64,000 nucleotides of DNA from Shouchella xiaoxiensis (GCF_016907895.1 NZ_JAFBCV010000010.1:110620-174619); one strand, 5' to 3'. Shown: positions 27,066-36,467, counted from the stretch's first letter. The notes: generated by a model from the letters alone, not told the origin. A program made the numbers and translations.

Positions 27066-27846
27066 TTGGTTTACGCTCCTTTTTCAGTTTTTTTGTTCGT
27101 TTCTTGCGCCAGCCGTTCTGTTCTTCCGCCACGTCAGCAATCGTCTGCAGCCCCTTTTCTTCCCATGATCGGAGTACGGCGATGACGTAATTCATGCTTG
27201 GTCTAGGGGCACTGCCTGCCCGGTTAATCGCTTGCTCAATCAATGCCTCGGTCTCTTGAAATGGACGCCGACTAAACCAGTCACTGAGCCGCGTAGATGC
27301 AAGCTCACTGATGTTCTCAAAGCCAGCAACGTTCAGCCATTTTCTCAGGAGCGCAGCTGTTGTTGTTGTTTGTTTATCTTTTTGATTACTAAGACCTAAA
27401 GATTCTTTTGCGTACGTAGCGCGCGCGGAGGTAGCATTTGACTCAGCTGATGAGACGGTCATTGATCCATCCACTTCTCTTACTGTCGCAACGGTTTCGC
27501 CTTCTGGTTGAGCCGTCAATGCACCTGTCATTGAGACGGCTACTGCATCACTTGGGCAGTCATAATGAAAAGTGCCAATGACCTTTAATGTGTAGCGCAC
27601 CAGCGTCGTCGAAGTGGAGACAATTGCCTCGATTAGCCCTTTGTTTACCAGTTCACGCCGTGCCCGAAAGAAGCTAGCTCGCGACAAGCCCATCTGCTGC
27701 TGCACGGCTTCGTTTTGCCACATAAATGAGTGTTCATCTCGAACGCATCTTTGGTAAAAAAGCACTTCGTATAGCTTGAGTGCTGATGGAGAAAACACCT
27801 CTTCTTCCTGCATCTGCTTAAACTGGATATACAATTCTCTAATCAT
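27010..27846 (-). CDS. DnaD-domain replication protein (phage type)
   Basis: The N-terminal winged helix (residues about 1-90) has the initiator-like MWQNEAVQQQMGLSRASFFRARREL. A variable linker rich in Ala, Thr and Ser follows. The C-terminal DnaD-like helical domain includes SDWFSRRPFQETEALIEQAI and PSMNYVIAVLRSWEEKGLQT. A basic tail KKRTKKLKKERK ends it. Such proteins bind origin DNA and recruit the helicase loader, here the next gene. Confidence 0.85.
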   Translation of the reverse strand: MIRELYIQFKQMQEEEVFSPSALKLYEVLFYQRCVRDEHSFMWQNEAVQQQMGLSRASFFRARRELVNKGLIEAIVSTSTTLVRYTLKVIGTFHYDCPSDAVAVSMTGALTAQPEGETVATVREVDGSMTVSSAESNATSARATYAKESLGLSNQKDKQTTTTAALLRKWLNVAGFENISELASTRLSDWFSRRPFQETEALIEQAINRAGSAPRPSMNYVIAVLRSWEEKGLQTIADVAEEQNGWRKKRTKKLKKERKPNDQLDQCAFAREYPNAVF

Positions 27847-27877
27847 GCAAAAGCCTCCTTAATTTCGAAACATTCAG

Positions 27878-28129
27878 TTATCTACTCATATGCAGCTGTG
27901 GAAATAGTGTCTCCGAGGGTACTTTATACAGCTGCGTTAACTTCTGTTCAACCTCAAGACTAGGTAAATCAATGTTTAATTCAATTCGACTTAACTTGCT
28001 TTGACTGATGGATAGCCTACTCGCCACTTCGGTTTGTGTCCAATTCTGTTCTTTCCGCAACGCAATTAATAAGCGATTTTCCCCGTATGAACGCCGTCGC
28101 CCCTTTCCTCGCTTTCTTGATTGCTCCAT
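27878..28129 (-). CDS. XRE-family (Cro/CI) DNA-binding protein
   Basis: An 83-residue regulator with a basic N-terminal arm (RKRGKGRRRSYG) and one helix-turn-helix: LRKEQNWTQTEVASRLSISQSKLSRIE. It is the first gene of the phage-like operon and likely controls it. GGGAGG precedes the ATG. Its small size without a second domain is Cro-like. Confidence 0.85.
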   Translation of the reverse strand: MEQSRKRGKGRRRSYGENRLLIALRKEQNWTQTEVASRLSISQSKLSRIELNIDLPSLEVEQKLTQLYKVPSETLFPQLHMSR

Positions 28130-28336
28130 CTAATCTACCTCCCCTCTCTTTTATTACTAAGACTATAGCGCTAAGCGATCTGCTAAATCCAGCTTTATTT
28201 TTTACATAAAATGGTGCTCGACAGTTCTAATATCATAGGTAGGTCTTTTGAACCCGTTGCTATGACTATTTTCAAGCACGTTTCTCTCACAAGAAAAAAA
28301 GCGATCCTGTTCATGTTGGGAAATGCCGGAACCAAC

Positions 28337-28366
28337 AAAAAAACGCTTATCTCTACTAGATAAGCG
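28337..28366 (-). terminator. Terminator of the winged-helix gene
   Basis: CGCTTATCT (28344-28352) pairs with AGATAAGCG (28358-28366), loop CTACT. The minus-strand copy is followed by seven T. Confidence 0.8.
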
Positions 28367-28375
28367 CCTAATCGT

Positions 28376-28663
28376 TTAAGACGTCCACTGCATTCCTCCG
28401 GTAATTGTATAAAGAACACGGCTACTCCCCTGGGCTGTTTGTGCTTCAATAAACCCACACTCAATTAAACGTGGGCGGTAGCGAAACAACTGTGAGCGCG
28501 TTAAGCCCGATAGCTTGATTAACTCTGAGTTACATAATTCAAAATGTCTCCGTTCACGTAAACGAGACTCCATGAATAGGTTCATATAGATACGCAACGC
28601 CTCTAATGGTAGTTTCCCCTGCTCATAGTAGTTTTTTACTTGCTTATACATATTCATATGCAT
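28376..28663 (-). CDS. Winged-helix protein related to phage replication initiators
   Basis: The frame is open to 28876, but GAGGT lies 7 bases before an ATG at 28663 (MHMNMYKQVKNYYEQ), so I place the start there. The 95 residues form one winged-helix domain: LPLEALRIYMNLFMESR, then LIKLSGLTRSQLFRYRPRLIECGFIE. It resembles the N-terminal domain of the DnaD-type protein at 27010. It may be a truncated copy or a regulator of the same element. Confidence 0.6.
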   Translation of the reverse strand: MHMNMYKQVKNYYEQGKLPLEALRIYMNLFMESRLRERRHFELCNSELIKLSGLTRSQLFRYRPRLIECGFIEAQTAQGSSRVLYTITGGMQWTS

Positions 28664-29012
28664 TACAAACACCTCATCTTCATGTAAAAGTAGATGTGGC
28701 ACAAAGCGGTGAATCAAGGGCCTTACCTCTGCATCCATCACTTGTACCCAAACAATGCGATAAGAGACCCAACATGACATTAGTACAAACAACCTCTGAG
28801 AAGAAATAACGAACACCAACCAATTCAACGTTATGAACATGTAATCAAGCCATTTAACGCCCCCTTGCTTACCCATAATGTTTCTTCTTTTTGACGTTTA
28901 TTCCTATATTCCTGCATAATTTGCAAATATTTTGAACGATCGTAGTTTTTATTATAGGGGCTAAAAGATATACAAAAAAAAGAGAAGCAGGATCGCTCCC
29001 GCTTCTCTTGCT

Positions 29013-29159
29013 TTAAATCCGACGTCGACCCGAAACCAATTGGAAGATCAGCACAACTAATGCAACAACAAGCAAGATGTGCACAAGGTTGCCACCGACT
29101 TCCCCAATAAAACCAAGGAGCCAGAGAACCAACACAACGACTAAAACCGTCCAGAGCAT
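29013..29159 (-). CDS. lmo0937-family small membrane protein, copy 1
   Basis: The start ATG at 29159 (MLWTVLVVVLVLWLLGFIGE) has AGGAGGTTACGTT upstream; the longer frame has no support. The product has 48 residues: two membrane helices around a Gly-rich turn GEVGGNLVH, and a basic end GRRRI. The family is widespread in Firmicutes and of unknown function. Two close paralogues lie at 43937 and 47664 in this window. Confidence 0.85.
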   Translation of the reverse strand: MLWTVLVVVLVLWLLGFIGEVGGNLVHILLVVALVVLIFQLVSGRRRI

Positions 29160-29241
29160 AACGTAACCTCCTATATGAGTGATCATGCTAGTCTGAGAAA
29201 CGTAAGTACACTTACCGTGAAGCCTTGTACAGTATATCGCC

Positions 29242-29472
29242 ATGGAGTTGGAAATAGACCTGTTTCTAGAATTAATGGTTCAAATGGCTTATACCTCGTT
29301 TATTGTTATTATGATCGATAATGGAGCTATTTATCGTAGTTTTGGCCGAATCAGTGCACTTGTGCTAGGAGGTATATTAATGGATATCGCTAAAGTAGCG
29401 CCGCATTCTGTGAAGCGAGATCCCTTTATTAAAGATAAACATTTTACGTTTGATATGAGTCGCTTGGCATAG
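29242..29472 (+). other. Possible ORF, 76 codons
   Basis: An ATG frame with one hydrophobic start (LELMVQMAYTSFIVIMI) and a polar end. No good ribosome binding site is seen before the ATG. It might be a remnant of a longer gene. I do not recognise it. Confidence 0.25.
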
Positions 29473-29602
29473 TTATTAGAAAACACGCGTACAAAAAGAT
29501 AGTCTTAACCCTATAATAATAGACTGGTCTTACTTTAGAAATGAGTGAGAGACCATCCAAAAAGAAAAGCAACCGCGAACAGCTACTCTTCTCAACTATT
29601 AA

Positions 29603-30949
29603 TTATTCAAACGGACGATTTATTTCTCCAGTTGGTTCGTAAATACGAAAGTTTCCTTTGTTTACACCCTCACTTAAATAAATATGGAGTTTCCCATTAT
29701 CAATATATGCATTTTCTTGTGGGTGTTGTGTCATGGCCCGTTCAAATCTTCCAATCTCTGTCCTTAATACAATTTCTCCACTTTCTTCTTCTATAACAAC
29801 TAGATGAGAAAGTTCACCGTATTCCCCATCCGGTTTTACAATAACATACAAAAAACCATTGTCATAAAGCAATTGTTGCTTTATATATCCTTCACTCCCG
29901 ATACGCCAGCGTTCTCGATCTAAACTTTTTTCTAACGCGACAATGTCCCCATTCGTATAATCAGTATTGCTGCTGTAGAAAATGGTTTCTTCTGCCACAA
30001 CCGGTTCTTCTCGCGCAAAGAACCGTCCATCCAACTCAACTGAATCTACCTTATTTTGAGTAGTCAGATCATAGAGCTCTAGCTTAAATGTATCTGCAAA
30101 ATTATCACTAAAGATGTAAAGCGTATCGTCCACTACAAAAGGTTGTTCCCCGCCCCCTGAAGAGTAAGAATCTGGCTCATTAATTCGCCATTCTTCTTCG
30201 CCAGTGTCTTTATTTAGCGCAACAACATCTGAATCAAACGTCTCAAACATCAACAAGTGATCAACTTCGATGAGATTTGAATGGGTACGAAATTCAATCT
30301 CCCATAACTGTTCGGTCGTCTCAAGATCATACCCCATCAACATCTCATTAAAGTTAATCGCTAATAAGGAGTCAAAGATAAATATGTCACTAGGAATTGC
30401 TGCTCCATCTTCTTCTGTTCGGTATTCATATGTACGTTGTGTATCTCCAGTCCATATATCTACTGCTGCAATTTGCCCTTGCATATTGTTAGTATAAAGC
30501 AATTCATTACGATAGTTGAGGTAGCCTTCGGTGTGGAAATATGTATCCTGCCAAACTGTATCGCCTTCATTAATGTCATAAAGATAGGCTCCTTTACCGA
30601 ACTCACTTGTTAGCAGTTGATTATCGCCATAATAAACGACATTATCAATGCCTCCTTCTTGAGAAATAGTCTTTGCATAACCATCATCAATATCGTCAAA
30701 ATCAGTAAGTTCAACATCATCAAAATGCATAAGAACATCTGAGGATGTAGATTGATCTAAAGACTCATCTTCATCTTCATCATCTTCTTCAATACGGTTT
30801 ATTGATTCCTCTTCATTATACTCATCTTCTAACACATCCTCTTCAATAGCGGCAGCTGAATCCTCTATTGGGTTGTCTTCTTCTGAACCACAAGCTGTAA
30901 AGATGACTAGCATCATACTAACCGCTGTCCATGCACACATTTTTTTCAT
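29603..30949 (-). CDS. Beta-propeller (PQQ-like repeat) lipoprotein
   Basis: The signal ends with lipobox FTAC. A highly acidic linker of about 60 residues follows, then about 370 residues of repeated beta blades of the WD40/PQQ-like type. Examples are GAYLYDINEGDTVWQ, AVDIWTGDTQRTYEY, GYDLETTEQLWEIEF, ALNKDTGEEEWRI and ALEKSLDRERWRI. This is a BamB-like or quinoprotein-like propeller on the outer face of the membrane, probably for binding rather than catalysis. The ATG has GGAGG upstream. Confidence 0.82.
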   Translation of the reverse strand: MKKMCAWTAVSMMLVIFTACGSEEDNPIEDSAAAIEEDVLEDEYNEEESINRIEEDDEDEDESLDQSTSSDVLMHFDDVELTDFDDIDDGYAKTISQEGGIDNVVYYGDNQLLTSEFGKGAYLYDINEGDTVWQDTYFHTEGYLNYRNELLYTNNMQGQIAAVDIWTGDTQRTYEYRTEEDGAAIPSDIFIFDSLLAINFNEMLMGYDLETTEQLWEIEFRTHSNLIEVDHLLMFETFDSDVVALNKDTGEEEWRINEPDSYSSGGGEQPFVVDDTLYIFSDNFADTFKLELYDLTTQNKVDSVELDGRFFAREEPVVAEETIFYSSNTDYTNGDIVALEKSLDRERWRIGSEGYIKQQLLYDNGFLYVIVKPDGEYGELSHLVVIEEESGEIVLRTEIGRFERAMTQHPQENAYIDNGKLHIYLSEGVNKGNFRIYEPTGEINRPFE

Positions 30950-31076
30950 TTAAAATCCTCCATTCATTACTATTCAAAACTTAAAGCCATTAATAAAAGA
31001 TCATACAGTACCATAAATCACAGATTCAATTTAAAAAGAGCAGTTGTAGCAAAATGAAGAATCAAGAACAGCATAA

Positions 31077-31445
31077 TTAGTTTGCATCGTCCATAGTAAA
31101 CGTCCAAATAGCTTGGTTTTTAACACCATTAGCGGATAATAAGCCTTCTGTCACGCGGATATGGTATTCTTCAGACTCATTTTCTTCAAAGAGTAATTGA
31201 CCATCTATCTCTTCACCACTCTCTAAGTCACCCTGCATTTGCTCAATAGCGTCATAGTAGTGTGAGTACTCACCACCACCGCTACCTTCTAAGAATCCAG
31301 TAAGTTCAAATTTATCAAGTGCATCTTCAATATCAATTGTCTCATCCTCAAGATTCTTTAATGTAATATCCGCCACAATAAAATAATCTCTTTCAGGAGT
31401 TTCGTCTCCAATACTCTCTTCAAAATTAATAGGAGCCGTTTTGCC
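31077..31445 (-). pseudogene. DUF4352 lipoprotein, N-terminally truncated
   Basis: The C-terminal part aligns by eye with the lipoprotein at 22092: YFIVADITLKNLEDETIDIED, FLEGSGGGEYSHYYD, GDLESGEEIDGQLLF, and an end QAIWTFTMDDAN. The signal peptide and linker are missing. Upstream, from about 31441, the DNA reads better on the other strand as a different protein, so this is a rearrangement junction. The frame to 31499 is probably not translated as such. Confidence 0.6.
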
Positions 31446-31653
31446 TGAAGATGCGCAATTCGAAAGAGAAGAGATTAACGAAGCGAAAGGCTTATACATG
31501 TTGCATTATACAAGTGATCAGCTTGCAGCTGTCTTTAATGCAGCAGATGGGTATACAAACGATAATCTTGATTACCGGGAAGTTCGTGCCGATTTAGTCC
31601 CATCTGAAGACAATGAAAATGCCTATGTGGGAATTGTTTTCTCTTCTCATTAA
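31441..31653 (+). pseudogene. C-terminal fragment of an unknown protein
   Basis: Protein-like text on the plus strand (PEDAQFEREEINEAKGLYML, then DYREVRADLVPSEDNENAY) ends at TAA 31653. No ribosome binding site precedes the first ATG, and the 5' side abuts the truncated DUF4352 gene head to head. It looks like the tail of a gene whose front was lost in the same event. No family is recognised. Confidence 0.45.
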
Positions 31654-31802
31654 CGATGCGTTGGTCGGAAAACCCAACTCCCTATTACGCTTAATGAAAC
31701 TAGAACCGCATAAGCAGACTAAAGCATAGAATTGGTACTATAAACCATTTAATTAGACAAAGTACAGTTATAACGGCGTTTAAACATAAGCATATCGGTG
31801 AA

Positions 31803-32018
31803 TTATCGTTGCTTTTGTCTTTTCTGCTCATTTTTCCTAGCCAAGAGCGGAAAGACAAAAGCAAATAGCACTGCTGGGCCTACCCCATATAGTACGTGTT
31901 TTAACCAGTTATCGGCGAGACTGTAGTTACCTCCTTCAATCGCATAAATTGCTATGAAGCTTGTGACAGACACAAAAGTGAACGCTATTATCGCATCGAG
32001 TAAACGACTATTAGTCAT
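31803..32018 (-). CDS. Small two-helix membrane protein under a sigma-B-like promoter
   Basis: ATG at 32018 (MTNSRLLDAIIAFTFV) has GGAGG upstream. The 71-residue product has two hydrophobic segments (about 8-28 and 40-60) and a basic tail ARKNEQKRQKQR. It resembles small YfzA- or YhzC-like membrane proteins only in general shape. A close match to a sigma-B promoter lies 34-58 bases upstream, which suggests a general stress protein. Confidence 0.7.
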   Translation of the reverse strand: MTNSRLLDAIIAFTFVSVTSFIAIYAIEGGNYSLADNWLKHVLYGVGPAVLFAFVFPLLARKNEQKRQKQR

Positions 32019-32051
32019 AGTTGAACCTCCAAAATTTGGTTTGATTAACAA

Positions 32052-32076
32052 ATACCCTTGGAGTTTGAGTTAAAAC
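32052..32076 (-). promoter_or_regulatory. Sigma-B-like promoter
   Basis: On the minus strand GTTTTA (32076-32071), a 13-base spacer and GGGTAT (32057-32052) match the sigma-B consensus GTTTAA-N12-15-GGGTAT with one mismatch in the -35. Confidence 0.7.
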
Positions 32077-32084
32077 ATAAAAAA

Positions 32085-32099
32085 GAGCCATACTGGCTC
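32085..32099 (-). terminator. Short terminator
   Basis: GAGCCA (32085-32090) pairs with TGGCTC (32094-32099). On the minus strand it runs into TTTTTTA. It would end a transcript of the degenerate gene at 32098-32240. Confidence 0.55.
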
Positions 32100-32240
32100 A
32101 AGTTACCTTCTTTCGAAAAACTAGTTGACGTGAAGCGCCCCCAATAAAAGAATCGATTGCTGTTGCATAAACCAGAGAAACACGTTCAGCAATATCTCCC
32201 TTTATCAAAAGAAATGCAGTGACAATAGATGTGGCTAAAG
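32098..32240 (-). pseudogene. Remnant of a small membrane protein gene
   Basis: One frame ending at 32098 encodes ALATSIVTAFLLIKGDIAER, then VYATAIDSFIGGASRQLVF and RKKVT. It has no start codon after the upstream TGA. A separate ATG with GAGGTG upstream (near 32280) opens only six codons (MIRKNL) in another frame. Together they look like a frameshifted gene for a two-helix membrane protein. Confidence 0.4.
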
Positions 32241-32468
32241 CGCATACATAAAATCATATTAGTTATAAATTCTTTCTTATCATGTCGTACACCTCGTTAT
32301 TTTCTTTGTCTCTGCTTTATATTAGCACCTATTGAATTACATTCCCCTTTTTTATAACAATTGTACTATCCGTAATAGTGTAGTTCCGTCTGCCGCTATA
32401 CAATTGCTTACTCTCTTACTGGCAGTATCCTCATTTTATGATACCCTTGTGCATGAGGTGTTTAAAAA

Positions 32469-32564
32469 GTGCATCAAATTGCTAAATCCGTTCTACTAAT
32501 CGTTGTTGGAACATTGATTGGTTTAACAATCGATTACCTACTAAAGAACGGGGCTGGGACATGA
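32469..32564 (+). CDS. Possible 31-residue membrane peptide
   Basis: GTG at 32469 follows GAGGTG by about 10 bases and encodes MHQIAKSVLLIVVGTLIGLT plus IDYLLKNGAGT. It is a single hydrophobic helix with polar ends. It could be a real small membrane peptide or a remnant. Confidence 0.35.
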   Translation: MHQIAKSVLLIVVGTLIGLTIDYLLKNGAGT

Positions 32565-32860
32565 CTAAAAGTACTAATTGAAATAACGACTCATCTAAAA
32601 TATGCTCATAGCACCGCTACAGGAGAATTCTTCGCTTTCCGGGGCACGGCCTCAGCCTCCTTCGTGAAAAACCGCCACTTCAGAGTCTTCAGACACGTGC
32701 TGGTCCCTCAGGAGCATTCGGAAATTTGTAGGGGGCATCCATTCCTACCTTAAGCTTGATCTACCCCTTTATTGAGACTTTTTTTCTTCCTTATCACTGA
32801 TTTCTAATGAAATGAAACCCCCTCTAATAAACTGCGTATAAATGAGTGAGGTGATTAAAA
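32565..32860. other. Intergenic region with a possible dispersed-repeat remnant
   Basis: No gene seen. The segment around 32624-32740 (TCGCTTTCCGGGGCACGGCC, then TCAGCCTCCT) is more GC-rich than its surroundings. It resembles intergenic repeats I recall from Bacillaceae genomes. A shorter similar string (AGCCCCGGCCTCCTCC) lies near 35290. Confidence 0.3.
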
Positions 32861-33034
32861 ATGAGAACCAACTTATACTATCTGGCAGGTACATTATTTT
32901 TGTTACTCGGAGGAATAATGTTTTTATCCAGCTCCAGTTCATTTCTTCAATTCATCTATCTTATTGCTGGCATTTGCTTTATGAGCACAGCAATGATTCA
33001 ACAGAAGAAGAGTAAAGAAACAAGAAGACGATAA
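32861..33034 (+). CDS. Small membrane protein, 57 residues
   Basis: ATG at 32861 follows GAGGTGATT and encodes MRTNLYYLAGTLFLLLGGIM, a second hydrophobic segment FIYLIAGICFMSTAMI, and a basic end KKSKETRRR. Two membrane helices with the C-terminus inside are predicted. No family is known to me; it may belong with the many small membrane proteins in this window. Confidence 0.6.
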   Translation: MRTNLYYLAGTLFLLLGGIMFLSSSSSFLQFIYLIAGICFMSTAMIQQKKSKETRRR

Positions 33035-33305
33035 ATGTCCTTTAAAAGCACTTAACCCTCAAAAGGTTTTTTTGTTTAACCCTGCAGTGGAATCTCACCA
33101 GTAAAATTGAACCTTTTTAAAAAACGAGTATTTAAACTTTTTTGCTGTAGCATGTTCTAGCCAAGCGACTCGAAATTCGGCTATGGTTGTTCGAATTGAT
33201 ATATAATGGTTCAAAAACAATTTTGTGGTAGCTCTGATGTCTAATCACTTACAATGTGAAAAAGCGCAAATATGTGTGTCTTTCATAAGAAAAACAATAT
33301 ATAGA

Positions 33306-33968
33306 TTAAGCCCTCTTATTCACTTCAATCGTAATAAACTCCGGCAAGTAGTTTGGCGTACATCCTTTTGAAACGTGGTCGCCTTTATAAAGCCCTGTCT
33401 TCTCACCAATTTCGATACAGCGTGCACGATTCTCTTCATCATAAACGCCAATCCAGCCTGCAGTGAAATTCATTGCCCATTGAACTTCCGGTTCTTCTTG
33501 CGAGATGTTCGTTTCTATTGCAGCTACCAAGTCTGCGGTATTATCAGGTGGAGTTTGTCCAGTCCATCTCAATCTCGCTTGGTAATACCAGAAAGCTCGC
33601 CTTTGCAGAGGAGAAGAACTGTCTTCCCATGATTCCATCAATGCGATTTTTTTCTTGTCTTTCGTGAGCTGATTCGCCATAAACCAATCCATTAAGTAGT
33701 TTCGCTCATCGTAAGGGTGCATCTGCATATCTTGAACAAGCTTGTCTATTACATCTTCTGAAAGCAGTTTTTTATCCATAATTAAGATTGCCAATAGCCT
33801 TGGCATATAGTTCTCCGTTGACCATAGTTCCATAGCTAGTTCTTGATCCCTTTTAATTTCCTTGGCGATTTTCCGTAGATCGCCTAGCTTCGTTTTCTTA
33901 TTGATTTGCGGGAGAATGTTTTCTGCCGTTAAAGATGGTTTGGTTTCTGACTCTTTTTTTTTTACCAT
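33306..33968 (-). CDS. AlkD-like DNA alkylation repair protein
   Basis: This HEAT-like repeat protein resembles the DNA alkylation repair (AlkD-related) family. Helical text such as LGDLRKIAKEIKRDQELAMELW, MDWFMANQLT and QRRAFWYYQARLRW is followed by the conserved MNFTAGWIGVYDEENRARC and GCTPNYLPEFI end. AlkD glycosylases remove N3- and N7-alkylpurines; this subgroup may not be enzymatically tested. ATG at 33968 is chosen because AAGGGG lies 9 bases upstream. Length is 220 residues. Confidence 0.75.
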   Translation of the reverse strand: MVKKKESETKPSLTAENILPQINKKTKLGDLRKIAKEIKRDQELAMELWSTENYMPRLLAILIMDKKLLSEDVIDKLVQDMQMHPYDERNYLMDWFMANQLTKDKKKIALMESWEDSSSPLQRRAFWYYQARLRWTGQTPPDNTADLVAAIETNISQEEPEVQWAMNFTAGWIGVYDEENRARCIEIGEKTGLYKGDHVSKGCTPNYLPEFITIEVNKRA

Positions 33969-34122
33969 TCTATACAACCCCTTTATAACAGTGCTTAAGA
34001 TGTGTATCGCGCGTTTTTGTTTCTACTATTGTAGCATAGTGTTTTCTTAGGTATACGTAAAAATAAGCAATTAAAGAATTGTAATCGATCACATAAGAGT
34101 TTTGGCGAGTAGAAGAGTCTAT

Positions 34123-35157
34123 TTAAGCATACTCCTCATTCAATTTTACTTCATAAAACCGCATCGCTCTCAGCTTTCCACGATATGAAAAAATCCCTTT
34201 TTTAATTAGAGCGCGAATCCGATACTCGATCCATTGATCGCCAGTGTACTGCTGCATATGACCAAGCACTTCTCCAATTAAACGTACTACTAACATATAG
34301 TCGCTCTTTCCCATTTCTTGATGTAATCGCTTTGCACAAAGAATGATAAACGCATCGTCTCTATCCTCAGCTGAATGGGAGAGCCCCTTATGGTTCCATG
34401 TTCTCAACGTACTTTCACTTGAGAGTAACTCACGCGCTTCTCCAACAAGCGCCTGACATTTTGAATGATTTATTGCTTTGAATTTAAATTGCTTATAGAG
34501 TTGAAGAAGATTTTCTGGTTCGATTTCTACTGTTGAAGGCGAAAACTCACCGTATTCTAGTTCGGGAGATGAATAAAGGTTATGAAAGGATTGGTATGTA
34601 TTTAGTTCGGACACTTCTATCCCTTTATTCTGTAATAAATAGAGAACTATACGAAGACCTGTTTGTTCAGCAGCATTTTCGCTCGTCCAAATGATGACTT
34701 GTTGATGAGGTTCTATGTTTTTTACTTTCTCCAATGCCATCAACGTGCGTTCTCTATCTTCATCAATTTCACTGAAATAATCGCGGAAATTATCCTTAAG
34801 CCACTGATAACGATGATCTATTCCTTCTTTTGTATGTAACGATTTCACTGGACCAACTGCTAGATTCTCAGGCAAGACAATGATGCCGTCTGTATTTAAG
34901 TAAGGTGTCTTTCGCACGGCAAACTCTAAGCTTCCTCCAACAGCATCGCCAAATAGAATATGGACCGTTTCAACCTGCTGTTGGTTTTCTTCGGTTTGTC
35001 CAGTTTCCACTAATGATTGCTTGATTGATTGCACTGTTTTTAGTGTTTGCTCGTCTTCCGATTGATCAGCGCTAATCATAATTAATTGAAGAAGAGACTT
35101 CGCTTCACTTTCATCCATTTTTGCAATGGCTTCTTTTATTTGGTTTATCTCGTCCAC
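34123..35157 (-). CDS. DUF1835 domain protein
   Basis: A 344-residue cytoplasmic protein. After a helical N-terminus, residues about 66-180 fit DUF1835 (VHILFGDAVGGSLEFAVRK, PENLAVGPVKSLHTKEGI). The C-terminal part (about 240-340: EARELLSSESTLRTWNHKGL, DDAFIILCAKRLHQ, IGEVLGHMQQYTGDQWIEYR) fits the DUF3658 domain that often follows. No biochemical function is established to my knowledge. It is monocistronic. Confidence 0.8.
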   Translation of the reverse strand: MDEINQIKEAIAKMDESEAKSLLQLIMISADQSEDEQTLKTVQSIKQSLVETGQTEENQQQVETVHILFGDAVGGSLEFAVRKTPYLNTDGIIVLPENLAVGPVKSLHTKEGIDHRYQWLKDNFRDYFSEIDEDRERTLMALEKVKNIEPHQQVIIWTSENAAEQTGLRIVLYLLQNKGIEVSELNTYQSFHNLYSSPELEYGEFSPSTVEIEPENLLQLYKQFKFKAINHSKCQALVGEARELLSSESTLRTWNHKGLSHSAEDRDDAFIILCAKRLHQEMGKSDYMLVVRLIGEVLGHMQQYTGDQWIEYRIRALIKKGIFSYRGKLRAMRFYEVKLNEEYA

Positions 35158-35489
35158 CTTATCTTCATCCCTTTACTGTTTTTACTAATAGGTTATTTAA
35201 AAACTGCTTAATGGTAAGAGTTCAACTGTATATAATGAGAGCATAATAGATCTAGTGTAAAAGTAGCGCAGAATTTCGCTTGTCTCAAGCCCCGGCCTCC
35301 TCCAAAAAATCATTATTGGTTTGATTTAAGTATCGCTATCTATTTAAAATCAGAAACCATTACGCTAGTAAAGTTTCGACATAAAAAACGATATTCCTAC
35401 TGTGGGGCGTTCGCATCAGCTTTCTAAAAAAAAGAAGTAAACGAATTCGTCTACTCCTTAATACTGATTCTATGAATTTAATACACATG

Positions 35490-35686
35490 TCACTCTCTTT
35501 TTCCTTCTATTCGCCAACGTAATACTAAAGATGAGACACCGAATATCACAAAAGCTAATACTGAAGCAACCGTACCTAGCTTCAACATATACTCGATTGG
35601 AGGACTAAACAACTGTACGACGAACGTCATTAAAACGGCAGCACTTACCCCGTTCCTAAAATCGATATCGCCAAAAGCTTGTGCAT
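35490..35686 (-). pseudogene. Small membrane protein gene with a one-base frameshift
   Basis: ATG at 35686 follows GAGGAGATGATTCG and opens MHKLLAISILGTG, then a stop. In the next frame the text continues as VSAAVLMTFVVQLFSPPIEY and VASVLAFVIFGVSSLVLRWR to TGA at 35490. One extra G in the GGGG run (35648-35651) would restore a 65-residue two-helix membrane protein. It is either a real frameshift or a sequencing indel. Confidence 0.65.
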
Positions 35687-35904
35687 CGAATCATCTCCTC
35701 AATTTCAAATGATCAAAACGTTTTAACGCATTACAACTTCCATTCTCATGCGAGGATTATTTGTATATCGGATTTGAATGGAGCTCTCAATTTAACCTTT
35801 AAGTTCACTACAAGAGATCTACGTACAGTTCAAGATATCCTTATGCAAGTAGTGCCCCGTTAGTTGAATAGCTCACTTAATAGAAATGGGGTCACTCTAA
35901 ATTC

Positions 35905-36467
35905 TTATCCAAATATGTCTTCCATATTAATTTCAAACCCTTCAAAGTATTGAACAGCGAGCACATCATTTTTTGCATAGGTTCCTTCTTTTTGATAAAC
36001 ACCATCTTTTAAAATGAACACATCAATCGATTCGTATACGGGGTCTACAATCCAATATTCTTTTATTCCAGCTTCTTGGTATTTATTGAACTTTATCATT
36101 TTATCAAGTTTCATAGTCGATTGTGAAAGGATTTCAATTGCTGTGTCGGGAGAGCCAACTATTTTATTAGCCTTCCTTTTGTCAGGGTCACAAACAATGA
36201 TCATATCAGGATTTACCCATTCCGTTATCTTATCTTCATCTTCTTCATCTGTTAAACAAACATCTAATTCATAATAGGCTCTGCAAGTCTTTCCTCGTAA
36301 AAACGAACCAAACTCAACAGATAATTGCATGGGAATCTCCTGGTGCTTAACATTAGGAGATGGTGACACATTATAAATCATGCCATCTATCACTTCAAAC
36401 TGAATATCTTCGCTTAAGTTTGATATTGCTTGTAAGTGTACGTGTTTTTCTTATGAGGTAAGCTCAT
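35905..36467 (-). pseudogene. Uma2-family nuclease gene with a frameshift
   Basis: The main frame (35905-36393) carries the Uma2 core: EVIDGMIYNVSPSPNVKHQ, NPDMIIVCD, AIEILSQSTMKLDKMIKF, GIKEYWIVDP. The family N-terminus is in another frame, from ATG 36467 (MSLPHKKNTYTYKQYQ), with a Shine-Dalgarno-like AAGGTG before it. The two join at about 36412-36424 if one base is added. A short product from the internal ATG at 36393 is conceivable. An intact relative lies at 15655. Confidence 0.7.
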
